Assembly (NCBI RefSeq): GCF_900091955.1
Contig: NZ_FMDF01000145.1
Span: forward strand, 124,001-188,000
Length of the DNA stretch: 64,000 nt
Direction: 5' to 3'
From: Streptomyces sp. Ncost-T10-10d
GTDB taxonomy: Bacteria > Actinomycetota > Actinomycetes > Streptomycetales > Streptomycetaceae
The notes beneath the pieces were generated by a model. It was not told the DNA's origin. It saw nothing but the letters and a program-made list of their open reading frames with translations, and ran no database searches. The translations under genes and the position numbers were made by a program. This document shows, piece by piece, positions 1 through 8,225 of the stretch. Positions within the stretch are counted from its first letter, which is position 1. Every line of letters starts with the position of its first letter.

Positions 1-637
1 CTTGGGTGATGTTGAGGGCGCGGCCGAGCCGGTCGCTGAGCAGCAGGGCAGCCGCGCCCGTCGCCTCGTCCTCCACGATGCCCCCGGTGCAGGCCCCGGC
101 TCCACCGGAGCGGCTGACACCGCGCTCATCGATTCGTCGCGGGAACGCCCGCGCCCTGACCCGGCCCGCCGCCTCGTCCTCCCAGGCCCATACGTACAGC
201 CAGCCCTCGCCCGGGGGCGGCCCGGTCAGCGCCTCGACCTCGGCGACGGATGCGTACCGCTCCAGTTTGCGCGGCGGCGCCCACTCGGGGCGGGCGGTGA
301 TCCAGGTGAACTCCCCGTCCTGACGGGCGAAGATCTCCCCGACCGGCAGCTCCAGGATCTCCAGATCGAGCAGCCATGCGGCGCCGACGAGCGGATGCCC
401 GGCGAAGGGGAGGCGGAGTCCGGGGGTGTGGATGTCGACGTGCCCGCGCTCGGGGTCGTCGACGAACACGGTCTCGCTGAAGCCGAGCCGGCGGGCCAGT
501 TCCTGCCGGGACGCCTCGTCGGGGTACGTACGCCCGTCACGTACGACCCCGAGGGCGTTGCCGTGCCGGCCGTCGGGGCCGCAGAACACGCGCAGTACGT
601 CGATGCCTGCGGGTACGTCGAAGTCGCTGTCGCTCAC
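1..637 (-). CDS. PhzF family isomerase/epimerase, 3' end cut by window edge
   Basis: The reverse strand reads as a PhzF-fold protein (diaminopimelate-epimerase-like). Visible features are an N-terminal stretch like LRVFCGPDGRHGNALGVV, a GHPLVGAAWLL segment, and a C-terminal GIVEDEATGAAALLL motif in which the second family glycine-rich loop lies. PhzF proteins catalyse isomerisation of small organic acids; the substrate here cannot be told. I place the start at the GTG at 637; no strong Shine-Dalgarno is visible, and an ATG at 645 stops after three codons. The gene runs off the left edge, so only about 212 codons are present. It faces away from nothing obvious and is convergent with no neighbour inside the window. 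A second PhzF gene lies at 22052. Confidence 0.8.
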   Translation of the reverse strand, partial: MSDSDFDVPAGIDVLRVFCGPDGRHGNALGVVRDGRTYPDEASRQELARRLGFSETVFVDDPERGHVDIHTPGLRLPFAGHPLVGAAWLLDLEILELPVGEIFARQDGEFTWITARPEWAPPRKLERYASVAEVEALTGPPPGEGWLYVWAWEDEAAGRVRARAFPRRIDERGVSRSGGAGACTGGIVEDEATGAAALLLSDRLGRALNITQ

Positions 638-718
638 GTGGGCATTCAAACACCGCCCGGGTGAAGGCCGTAGAACCGGGCCGTCACCCGGGCGGTGCCG
701 TCGGGCGGTCCGGACGGA

Positions 719-2278
719 TCAGGCGTTACGGCGACGGCGGGCGGCGATCACCGCTCCGGCGCCGGTCGCCACGACGACACCCGCGGCGGCGATCAGGGCA
801 CCGGCCGGGACGTCGGAACCGGTGGCTGCGAGAGAGCCCGAGCCACCGACCGAGCCGCCGCCCACACTGCCACCGCCGGTGGCCGTGGAGCCTCCCGCCG
901 GACCCGTGGAGCCCATGGAGCCGGCGGAGCCGGTGGAGCCCGCGCCGCCCGGGAGCGCGGCGTCCTTGTCGAGGGCGACCGCGACGGTCAGCGCGTCGAG
1001 CTGCTCGCCCGCCCGGTACATGCCGCCGAAGGCCTCGGTGCCGTCGGCGGTGAGGGTCGCCGGGACGGCCGAGAGGGTCACCACGCCGTTCCTGGCCGCG
1101 AGTTCGCCCTTGGGCAGCTTCAGTTCTGCGACGGCCAGGCCGGTGTAGGTGCTGACCTTCTTGGTCTCGCGGTCCTTGGTGGAGACGTCCGCGATCAGGG
1201 TGCCCTTCGTCCCGTTCACCTGGATCTCCATGCCGGTGAGGGAGAGGTCGAGGGTGTAGGCGCCGTTCTCCTGGTGGCCCAGGAAGCTGACCTTGCCGTC
1301 GAAGTCCGCGTCGAGGGTCTGCTTGTCGGCGTCGAAGTGACCGGTGGCGTCCGGGAAGCGGTAGCCGTCGCCGGATGCGGTGGCGCCGGCCGTCGTCTCG
1401 ACCTTTCCGCGGGCGATCGGGCCCGTGACGTACGTACGGAAGGACTTCTTGACGCCCCAGTCCAGGGTGCCGTCGACGATCGCGCCCTGCTCGGCGGCAG
1501 CCGGCTTGTCGGTGACCGTGGCCGAGGGGGACGGGGACGCGGTCGAAGTCGGCTTCCCGGTCGGCTCGGTGGTCGGCTTCCCGGTGGGCTTCCCGGTCGG
1601 CTCGGTGGTCGGCTTCTGGGTGGGCTCGGTGGTCGGGGCCGAGACCGCCTTCACCGAGAGCGTGGCCGGGTCGAGCGCGTCCCCCTCCTTGTACTGGCCG
1701 TTGAACGCCTCGGAGCCCGCCTTCGTGAGCGTCGCCGGGATGTCCTTGAAGACCATCGCGCCGCCCGCACCCCGGTCCGGCTTCACCGCCGACAGGTCGA
1801 GAGCCGCGAACGCCACATCGTTCCGGGTGCCTTCCGGGGTCGCGACATCGACGGTGATCGCGCCGCCGGTGCCGGTCGTGGAGAGCTTCACGTCCGAGAG
1901 CGTGATGTCGAGAACGCCCCCGTGTGCGTAGAAGTTGACGCCGCCCTCGAAGGCGTTGTCGGTGCCGTGCGTGGCCGTGTCATAGGTGCCCTTGCCGTTG
2001 ACGAAGGTGAACACACCGTTGTCGGGCGCCTGCGTGGCACCGTCCTTGACGGTGATCTTCCCGCCGGAGAACGACGAGGCGAGGTACCTGCGGAAGGACT
2101 CCTTGACGCCCCATTCCAGCGTGCCGTCCTTCAACTCCGGCTTCGGCGCCGCGGCTGCCGCCCCGTCGGGGGCGGTGCCGTCGGCGGCGAGCGCCGGAAG
2201 GGCGAACACGGTCGCGCCGAGTGCGGCTGCCGTGGCGACGGCGGCGGCGAGGGCTGCGGGACGGCGGGTTGCTGCCAT
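719..2278 (-). CDS. HtaA-domain haem-binding surface protein with sortase E-like anchor
   Basis: A 519-residue secreted protein with an N-terminal signal peptide (residues 1-31, cleavage after ALA). Two HtaA domains follow (about 49-210 and 267-425), each opening with a DGTLxWGVKxSF signature. The domains are joined by a Thr-Pro-rich TEPTGKPT linker (about 216-250). The C-terminus has LAATG (about 483-487), a hydrophobic segment and an RRRR tail, the layout of a sortase substrate; LAxTG is the motif of actinobacterial class E sortases. HtaA domains bind haemin in Corynebacterium HtaA/HtaB/ChtA. The start at ATG 2278 is chosen because it follows GAGGAGATC at good distance and begins the signal peptide. 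It lies 37 bp downstream of the other htaA gene, so the two are probably one iron-repressed transcript. Confidence 0.9.
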   Translation of the reverse strand: MAATRRPAALAAAVATAAALGATVFALPALAADGTAPDGAAAAAPKPELKDGTLEWGVKESFRRYLASSFSGGKITVKDGATQAPDNGVFTFVNGKGTYDTATHGTDNAFEGGVNFYAHGGVLDITLSDVKLSTTGTGGAITVDVATPEGTRNDVAFAALDLSAVKPDRGAGGAMVFKDIPATLTKAGSEAFNGQYKEGDALDPATLSVKAVSAPTTEPTQKPTTEPTGKPTGKPTTEPTGKPTSTASPSPSATVTDKPAAAEQGAIVDGTLDWGVKKSFRTYVTGPIARGKVETTAGATASGDGYRFPDATGHFDADKQTLDADFDGKVSFLGHQENGAYTLDLSLTGMEIQVNGTKGTLIADVSTKDRETKKVSTYTGLAVAELKLPKGELAARNGVVTLSAVPATLTADGTEAFGGMYRAGEQLDALTVAVALDKDAALPGGAGSTGSAGSMGSTGPAGGSTATGGGSVGGGSVGGSGSLAATGSDVPAGALIAAAGVVVATGAGAVIAARRRRNA

Positions 2279-2315
2279 GGTCGGTGATCTCCTCAGGAAT
2301 GAAACGGGGGGTGGG

Positions 2316-3722
2316 CTAGCTGTTGTTCTGCTGGGTGCCGCGGCGGCGGGTGAGGTACAGCGCGCCTGCCGCGGCGGCGAGCACGCCCGCGCCGCCGATG
2401 CCGAGATACAGCCCGGTGCGGGAACCGGAACCGGAGTCGGACACCGATGCCGCGGTGGTGGTCTTCTCCGCGGGCGGGTCGGACGGGTCGGGACCACTGC
2501 CCAGGTCGGGCAGGGCGGGCAGTTCGGCCTCGGCATCGACGGCGACGGCCAGCGAGAGCGGGTCCATTGCGGTGCCCGCTCCGTAGAGCGGGCCGAACGC
2601 CTTGGCGCCGTCGGCGGTGAGGGTGGCGGGGACCTCGGTGAGGACGGCGAGACCGTCCTTCGCCGTGAAGTCCTTTGCGGTGAAGGTGACGAGCGGCACG
2701 GCCGTGTGCCGGTAGCCGTCGCTCAGGACGTCCGCCGAGAGCGTGCCCTTGCCCGCCTCCACCCGGACCGCGACCGCCGACAGTTTCAGATCGAGTCCGT
2801 CGGCTCCCGTGAAGCGGACGCTGCCCGCGAAGTCGGCGTCCAGGGTCTGCCCCTTCGGGTCGTACGTGCCCTTGCCGCGCGGGAAACGGAAGAGCGCCCC
2901 GCCGTCCTGGGCGCCGTCGGCGAGGGTCCACTTCCCCTTGCCGATGGAGCCCGTGACGTACTCGCGGAAGGTCCGGCGCACACCCCAGTCGACGGCGGCG
3001 TCCTCGAAGCGGCCCGCGGCCCGCTCGGCCTTCTTCGGCTCCGCCGGCTTCTCGGGGGACCTGGAGGCGGCCGGCTTCCCGGCCGGGGCGGAGGTGTCCA
3101 CGGAGAGGCTGACCGGGTCGAGCGGTGTGCCGGCCGTGTAGTAACCGGCGAACGCCTTCGCGCCCTGGGAAGTCAGTGTTGCCGGGACGTTGTTGAGGGC
3201 GATGGGGGTGGAACCGCCCTTCATGTCGATCCCGGACAGACCGAGCGTCGCGAGCGGCACCTGGGAGGCCGAGGTGACGCGGCCGCTCCCCCGGTCCTTG
3301 CCGACCGTGTCGGCAAGGACGGTGCCGGTGCCGCCCGTGATGCGGACGGTGGGCCGGCTGATGGTGAGGTCCAGTTCGTAGCCGCCGCCGGGCTTCTTGT
3401 GGCCGACGAAGCGGACCCCGCCCGAGAAGCCGGAGCCGAATGCGCCGGTCGCCGGGTCGTAGGAACCGGTGGCGGAGTGGAAACGGAACTGACTGCCGCC
3501 GACCGTGGCGGCGCCACCGGTCAGGCTCCAGCTTCCGTTCGCGATGGGGCCCGTGACGTAGCTCTGGAAGGAGGACTTGATGCCCCAGTCCAGCCTGCCG
3601 CCCTGGACCGTGCGGCTCGCCGCTTGCGCGGCGGTGGGCGGGAGCAGGGCCCCCAGCAGCACCGCGAGAAGCGCGACGGTCAGGGCCCGTCCTGGTGCGC
3701 GGGCAGGTCTGGACGACAGCAT
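2316..3722 (-). CDS. HtaA-domain haem-binding membrane-anchored protein
   Basis: A 468-residue protein with a signal peptide (about residues 1-34, ending AQA), two HtaA domains (about 40-200 and 240-400, starting GGRLDWGIKSSF and DAAVDWGVRRTF), a Ser/Thr-rich spacer and one C-terminal transmembrane helix (about 437-458) with an RRRGT tail. No LPxTG-like motif is visible, so it is probably held by its membrane helix, unlike its downstream partner. By family it should bind haem outside the cell and pass it to the HmuTUV importer encoded divergently. ATG 3722 follows GGAGGGG. It is the first gene of the leftward transcript from the iron box at 3749-3767. Confidence 0.9.
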   Translation of the reverse strand: MLSSRPARAPGRALTVALLAVLLGALLPPTAAQAASRTVQGGRLDWGIKSSFQSYVTGPIANGSWSLTGGAATVGGSQFRFHSATGSYDPATGAFGSGFSGGVRFVGHKKPGGGYELDLTISRPTVRITGGTGTVLADTVGKDRGSGRVTSASQVPLATLGLSGIDMKGGSTPIALNNVPATLTSQGAKAFAGYYTAGTPLDPVSLSVDTSAPAGKPAASRSPEKPAEPKKAERAAGRFEDAAVDWGVRRTFREYVTGSIGKGKWTLADGAQDGGALFRFPRGKGTYDPKGQTLDADFAGSVRFTGADGLDLKLSAVAVRVEAGKGTLSADVLSDGYRHTAVPLVTFTAKDFTAKDGLAVLTEVPATLTADGAKAFGPLYGAGTAMDPLSLAVAVDAEAELPALPDLGSGPDPSDPPAEKTTTAASVSDSGSGSRTGLYLGIGGAGVLAAAAGALYLTRRRGTQQNNS

Positions 3723-3748
3723 GAGGACCCCTCCGAGATCTGGAAAGT

Positions 3749-3767
3749 CAGGTAAGGCTAACCTAAG
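3749..3767. promoter_or_regulatory. DtxR/DmdR-type iron box between htaA and hmuT
   Basis: A near-palindrome with core AGGTAAGGCTAACCTAA, close to the actinobacterial iron-box consensus TTAGGTTAGGCTAACCTAA. It sits 27 bp before the htaA start on the left and about 90 bp before hmuT on the right, so one DmdR1/IdeR site could repress both directions when Fe(II) is plentiful. Confidence 0.8.
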
Positions 3768-3857
3768 CTATGGAGATCTTGTGATGGCACCCCTTCCATC
3801 ACATTGCTCGCAAAACATTGCCAACTGCTCACCGCAGAACGACAGGACGGTGCCCCA

Positions 3858-4940
3858 GTGCGCTTCTTGCAGGACTTCGCCCCGTCGGGCCCGGACGCCC
3901 GGCGGCCGAGGCGTGGGCCGGTCAGGACCCGTGGACCGCTGGGTGCACTGACGGCCGTCGTCGCCCTGGCCCTCGTCCTGACGGGCTGCGGCGGCGGTAC
4001 GGATACGGGGACTCCTGCCGCCGGTTCCAGGAACGCCGCGGCCGACCGCGTCGAGCCCCTGACCACCGCTCCGAAGCCGCAGTTGCCGGTCACGGTGAAG
4101 TCGGCGGACGGCGCCGAAGTCACCGTCGCCTCGACGGACCGGATCATTCCGCTCACCGGCGGCCTGAGCGAGATCGTCTTCACTCTCGGCCTCGGCAAGC
4201 AGGTCGTGGCCCGCGACATCACCGCCACCTTCGAACAGGCGGCGAAACTCCCGGTGGTGACCCGCGCCCATGACGTCTCCGCGGAGAGCGTGCTGTCGCT
4301 GAGGCCGACCGTCGTCCTCGCGGACACCACGACCGGCCCCGCCGAGGCAATCGGCCAGATCCGGGATGCCGGCATTCCGCTCGTCGTCGTCGAACCGGCC
4401 AAGGAACTCGCCGATGCCGGCCGCCGGATCGCCGCCGTGGCGGCGGCCCTGGGCGTGCCGGACTCGGGCACCGCACTGAAGTCGCGCACCCAGTCGCGTA
4501 TCGACGCCGTACAGAAGTCCGTACCCGCCCCGGCGGACGGGCAGAAGAAGCCCCGGGTCGCCTTCCTCTATCTGCGCGGCTCGGCCTCCGTATATCTGCT
4601 GGGCGGCCGGGAGTCCGGTGCGAGTTCGCTCCTCGAAGCGGCGGGAGCCGTCGACGCGGGCAAGGCGTCCGGGCTGAAGAAGGACTTCACCGCCATCACC
4701 AGCGAGGCCCTCGCCAAGGCCGCCCCCGACGCCATCCTGGTGATGCGCAAGGGACTCGAATCGGTGGGCGGCGTCGACGGTGTGGTGAAGATCCCTGGCA
4801 TCGCCGAGACCCCGGCCGGGATGGACCGGCGGATCGTCTCCATCGACGACGGCGTGCTGCTGAACTACGGGCCGCGCACGGACCGGGTGCTGAGCGAACT
4901 GGTCGCGCAGCTCCACCCGAAGGACGGGGCGGGCCGGTGA
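3858..4940 (+). CDS. hmuT: Haem ABC transporter substrate-binding lipoprotein
   Basis: A 360-residue lipoprotein with a basic N-region, hydrophobic stretch and lipobox LTGC (Cys about 44), then a periplasmic-binding-protein fold of the cluster VIII type used for haem, B12 and siderophores. The start GTG 3858 is preferred over an upstream in-frame ATG at 3804 because AGGACGG precedes it at 7 bp and it gives a more normal signal peptide. It is followed at once by permease and ATPase genes, and its divergent neighbours are HtaA proteins, which points to haem rather than siderophore as substrate. In the family this protein accepts haem at the outer face of the membrane. Confidence 0.88.
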   Translation: MRFLQDFAPSGPDARRPRRGPVRTRGPLGALTAVVALALVLTGCGGGTDTGTPAAGSRNAAADRVEPLTTAPKPQLPVTVKSADGAEVTVASTDRIIPLTGGLSEIVFTLGLGKQVVARDITATFEQAAKLPVVTRAHDVSAESVLSLRPTVVLADTTTGPAEAIGQIRDAGIPLVVVEPAKELADAGRRIAAVAAALGVPDSGTALKSRTQSRIDAVQKSVPAPADGQKKPRVAFLYLRGSASVYLLGGRESGASSLLEAAGAVDAGKASGLKKDFTAITSEALAKAAPDAILVMRKGLESVGGVDGVVKIPGIAETPAGMDRRIVSIDDGVLLNYGPRTDRVLSELVAQLHPKDGAGR

Positions 4941-6046
4941 CCACCTCGTACGAGGAACGCACCCGGCCGGGCGCTCCCATGAAACCGGAGCCTCAGCCGC
5001 CGACGGCACCGAAGCCCCGGCGCTCCGCCCCCTTCGCCCTGACCGCAGGGCTGCTCGCGGCGCTCGTGGTGTGCGCTCTGCTCTCCGCCGGGCTCGGCGC
5101 GTACAGCATTCCGCTCGGCGACGTCCTCGGCTCCGTCCAGCACCGGCTCGGTCTCGGTGGAGCCGCGCTGGACCGGGTCGGTGAGAGCGTGCTGTGGAAC
5201 GTACGGCTGCCGAGGGTCGTCCTCGCCCTGCTCGTCGGGGCGTCACTGGGCTGCGCGGGCGCCCTGATGCAGGGTGTGTTCGGCAATCCGCTCGCCGAGC
5301 CCGGGGTGATCGGGATCTCCTCCGGTGCGGCGGTGGGCGCGGTCGCCTCGATCGCGCTCGGGCTGAATTTCTTCGGCAACTGGACCATCACCCTCTGCGC
5401 GTTCGCCGCCGGGCTCGCGACCGTACTGCTGGTGTACGCGCTGTCGCGGTCGGACGGGCGGACCGAGGTCGTGACGTTGATCCTCACCGGGATCGCGGTC
5501 AACGCCTTCGCGGGTGCGCTGATCGGGCTGTTCATCTTCTTCGCCGACAACGCGCAGATCTCGCAGATCACCTTCTGGCAGCTGGGTTCGCTGGCCCAGG
5601 CGACCTGGCCCAAGGTGCTCGCCGTGCTGCCCTGCGCAGTGCTCGGGCTGCTCGTCGCGCCGTTCTACGCGCGAAAGCTGGACCTCCTCGCGCTGGGCGA
5701 GCGGCCGGCCCGGCATCTGGGGGTCGATGTCGAGCGGCTGCGGCTCGTGCTCGTCCTCGTCGTGGCGCTGCTGACCGCGGCCGCGGTGGCGGTCGCCGGG
5801 ATCATCTCGTTCGTGGGGCTGCTGGTTCCGCATCTGCTGCGCATGGCGAACGGTCCCGGGCACCGCTTTCTCGTCCCCGGCAGCGCGCTCGGCGGCGCCC
5901 TGGTGCTGGTGGCGGGCGATCTCGCGGCCCGTACCGTCGCCGATCCCGCCGAGCTGCCGCTCGGCGTGCTGACCGCACTCTTCGGCAGCCCGTTCTTCTT
6001 CTGGCTGCTGCGCAGGACCCGTCGCAGGCAAGGTGGTTGGGTATGA
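4937..6046 (+). CDS. hmuU: Haem ABC transporter permease (FecCD family)
   Basis: A 369-residue FecCD/BtuC-type permease with about nine to ten hydrophobic helices. Family hallmarks visible include the LRLPRV-like segment (NVRLPRVVLALLVGASLG), GALMQGVFGNPLAEPGVIG and FVGLLVPHLLR. The GTG at 4937 overlaps the hmuT stop by 4 bp, so translation is probably coupled; an ATG about 14 codons in is an alternative start. It forms the membrane channel for haem import with the ATPase encoded next. Confidence 0.9.
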   Translation: MTTSYEERTRPGAPMKPEPQPPTAPKPRRSAPFALTAGLLAALVVCALLSAGLGAYSIPLGDVLGSVQHRLGLGGAALDRVGESVLWNVRLPRVVLALLVGASLGCAGALMQGVFGNPLAEPGVIGISSGAAVGAVASIALGLNFFGNWTITLCAFAAGLATVLLVYALSRSDGRTEVVTLILTGIAVNAFAGALIGLFIFFADNAQISQITFWQLGSLAQATWPKVLAVLPCAVLGLLVAPFYARKLDLLALGERPARHLGVDVERLRLVLVLVVALLTAAAVAVAGIISFVGLLVPHLLRMANGPGHRFLVPGSALGGALVLVAGDLAARTVADPAELPLGVLTALFGSPFFFWLLRRTRRRQGGWV

Positions 6047-6882
6047 GGGCCTTGAAGAACCCTTTCCGGGTACGGGGCCGGCAGCTGCCCGTTCCCGTCT
6101 CCCCCGGCTCCCCCGTCTCCGAGGCGCGCGGGCTGCGGGTGCGGCTGGGGCGGCGACCGGTGCTCGACTCCATCGAACTGACCGCGTACGCGGGTGAGGT
6201 GCTGGCGCTCGTCGGGCCCAACGGGGCCGGGAAATCGACCCTGCTGGCGGCGCTGGCCGCCGATCTGCCCGCCGAGAGCGGTGAGATACGGATCGACTCA
6301 CGCCCGGTCACCGACTGGTCGACCCCCGAACTGGCCCTGCGCCGGGCGGTGCTGCCGCAGTCCGCCGCGCTGTCGTTCCCCTTCCCGGTGGAGGACGTCG
6401 TACGGATGGGGCGGGCACCGTGGGCCGGGACGGAGCGGGCGGACGAGGACGATCCGGCGGTCGCCGCGGCGATGGCGGCCACCGAGGTGACCGAGTTCGC
6501 CGGGCGCCCCTTCTCCGCGCTGTCCGGCGGCGAACGGGCCCGGGTCGCGCTGGCCAGGGTGCTGGCGCAGCGCGCCCCGCTGCTGCTGCTGGACGAGCCG
6601 ACCGCCGCGCTCGATCTGCGTCACCAGGAACTGGTGCTGCGGATCTGCCGGGATCGGGCCGCCGCCGGTGACGCGGTCGTCGTCGTGCTGCACGATCTGG
6701 GGCTGGCCGCGGCTCACGCGGACCGGGCTGCCGTGCTGCACGACGGGCGGATCGCGGTGGCGGGCCCGCCCGCCGAGGTGTTCACGGGCGAACTGCTCGG
6801 CGAGGTCTACCGGCAGCCGGTCGAGGTGTTCCCGCATCCGCGGACCGGGGCGCCCCTCGTCGTACCGACCAGAACGACTTGA
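6043..6882 (+). CDS. hmuV: Haem ABC transporter ATP-binding protein
   Basis: A 279-residue ABC ATPase with Walker A GPNGAGKST (about 58-66), Q-loop after LRRAVLPQ, signature LSGGE (160-164), Walker B LLLLDEP (181-186) and switch His in VVVLHDL. The ATG at 6043 overlaps the permease stop (ATGA). It powers uptake through HmuU. The same DNA also carries a longer in-frame extension upstream inside hmuU, which is only high-GC read-through. Last gene of the haem operon. Confidence 0.9.
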   Translation: MRALKNPFRVRGRQLPVPVSPGSPVSEARGLRVRLGRRPVLDSIELTAYAGEVLALVGPNGAGKSTLLAALAADLPAESGEIRIDSRPVTDWSTPELALRRAVLPQSAALSFPFPVEDVVRMGRAPWAGTERADEDDPAVAAAMAATEVTEFAGRPFSALSGGERARVALARVLAQRAPLLLLDEPTAALDLRHQELVLRICRDRAAAGDAVVVVLHDLGLAAAHADRAAVLHDGRIAVAGPPAEVFTGELLGEVYRQPVEVFPHPRTGAPLVVPTRTT

Positions 6883-6999
6883 CCATCGCTTGACCTATCC
6901 ATGGGTCGTCCATGAATCATCCGTGACCGCCTCGTTCCCGCATTACGCGGATGAGAGTTGAATCACTGCACGAGTGGGCATCGGTGAGGTAAGCCTCGG

Positions 7000-7018
7000 T
7001 TAAGTTAGGTCCGCCTCA
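7000..7018. promoter_or_regulatory. Putative iron box upstream of efeO
   Basis: The 19-mer starting TTAAGTTAGG matches about 13 of 19 positions of the iron-box consensus, about 50 bp before efeO. A second overlapping partial match (TGAGGTAAGCC) lies just upstream, so two DmdR molecules may bind here. Confidence 0.6.
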
Positions 7019-7069
7019 CCTGTCTTTGTCCGATCTTCTCCTTCTTCTCCTTCTTCTTGTGGAGCCCTC

Positions 7070-8206
7070 ATGCGAGCCGTTCGTTCCTCCGTCGTCACCG
7101 CTGCCGCGACCGTGGCCGCCCTGACCGCTGTCACGGGCTGTGCCGAGAAGAGCGACGGCAAGGGCGACGGAGCCGTACAGGTCGTCGCCAAGGACGACTC
7201 GTGCGAGGTCTCGAAGAAGAAGCTGCCGGCCGGCCACATCGAACTGGCCGTGCAGAACAAGGGCTCGAAGGTCACCGAGGTCTACGTCCTGTTCCCGGAC
7301 GACCGCATCGCCGCCGAGCGCGAGAACATCGGCCCCGGCACCAAGGCCAACATCACGGCCGAGGTGAAGGCCGGCTCGTACAACGTCGTCTGCAAGCCCG
7401 GCATGAAGGGCAACGGCATCCGGCAGAAGATCGAGGTCACCGGCGCCAACACGGCCAAGCGCAGCCCCGAGATGGACAAGGCCGTCGCCGCCTACCGCAC
7501 GTACGTCCAGGCCCAGGCCGACGAGACGCTGCCGAAGGCCAAGGCCTTCACCGACGCCGTCGCCGCCGGTGACATCGAGGCCGCCAAGAAGATCTACGCC
7601 GACTCCCGTCTCGGCTGGGAACGCACCGAGCCGGTCGCCGAGTCCTTCGGCGACATCGACCCGAAGGTCGACCTCCGCGAGGACGGCCTGGAGGACGGCC
7701 AGAAGTGGACGGGCTGGCACCGCCTGGAGAAGGCGCTGTGGCAGGACAAGAAGCTGGGCGCCGAGGAGAAGGCCCTCGCACCGGTCCTCTACAAGGACCT
7801 GCTCGACTGGCAGAAGCGGGTCGGCACGGCTGAGATCACTCCGACCTCCATGGCCAACGGCGCCAAGGAACTTCTCGACGAGGTCGCGACCGGCAAGGTC
7901 ACCGGCGAGGAAGAGCGCTACAGCCACACCGACCTGATCGACTTCAAGGGCAACGTCGAGGGCGCGGAGAAGTCCTACGAGCTGCTGAAGCCGATCGCGT
8001 CGAAGAACGACCCGGCGCTGACGGCGTCCCTGGACAAGCAGTTCGCAGCACTGAACACGCTGCTGGACAAGTACCGCAAGGACAAGACCTCCTACGAGTT
8101 CACCTCGTACGAGAAGGTCGGCAAGGCGGACCGCAAGGAGCTTTCGGACGCCGTCAACGCATTGGCCGAGCCGCTGTCCAAGCTCGCCGCCGCGGTGACG
8201 AAGTAA
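7070..8206 (+). CDS. efeO: EfeO iron-binding lipoprotein (cupredoxin + imelysin/M75)
   Basis: A 378-residue lipoprotein with lipobox VTGC (Cys 24). An N-terminal cupredoxin-like domain (about 35-125) is followed by an imelysin/peptidase M75 domain (about 135-375) holding the GxHxxE iron-site motif in GWHRLE (about 218-223). EfeO is the extracytoplasmic component of the EfeUOB ferrous iron system and is thought to bind iron before the permease step. It heads the efeO-efeB-efeU operon; the gap to efeB is 19 bp. The iron box at 7000-7018 fits iron repression. Confidence 0.93.
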   Translation: MRAVRSSVVTAAATVAALTAVTGCAEKSDGKGDGAVQVVAKDDSCEVSKKKLPAGHIELAVQNKGSKVTEVYVLFPDDRIAAERENIGPGTKANITAEVKAGSYNVVCKPGMKGNGIRQKIEVTGANTAKRSPEMDKAVAAYRTYVQAQADETLPKAKAFTDAVAAGDIEAAKKIYADSRLGWERTEPVAESFGDIDPKVDLREDGLEDGQKWTGWHRLEKALWQDKKLGAEEKALAPVLYKDLLDWQKRVGTAEITPTSMANGAKELLDEVATGKVTGEEERYSHTDLIDFKGNVEGAEKSYELLKPIASKNDPALTASLDKQFAALNTLLDKYRKDKTSYEFTSYEKVGKADRKELSDAVNALAEPLSKLAAAVTK

Positions 8207-8225
8207 CGAGCGGGGAGACTTCGGG

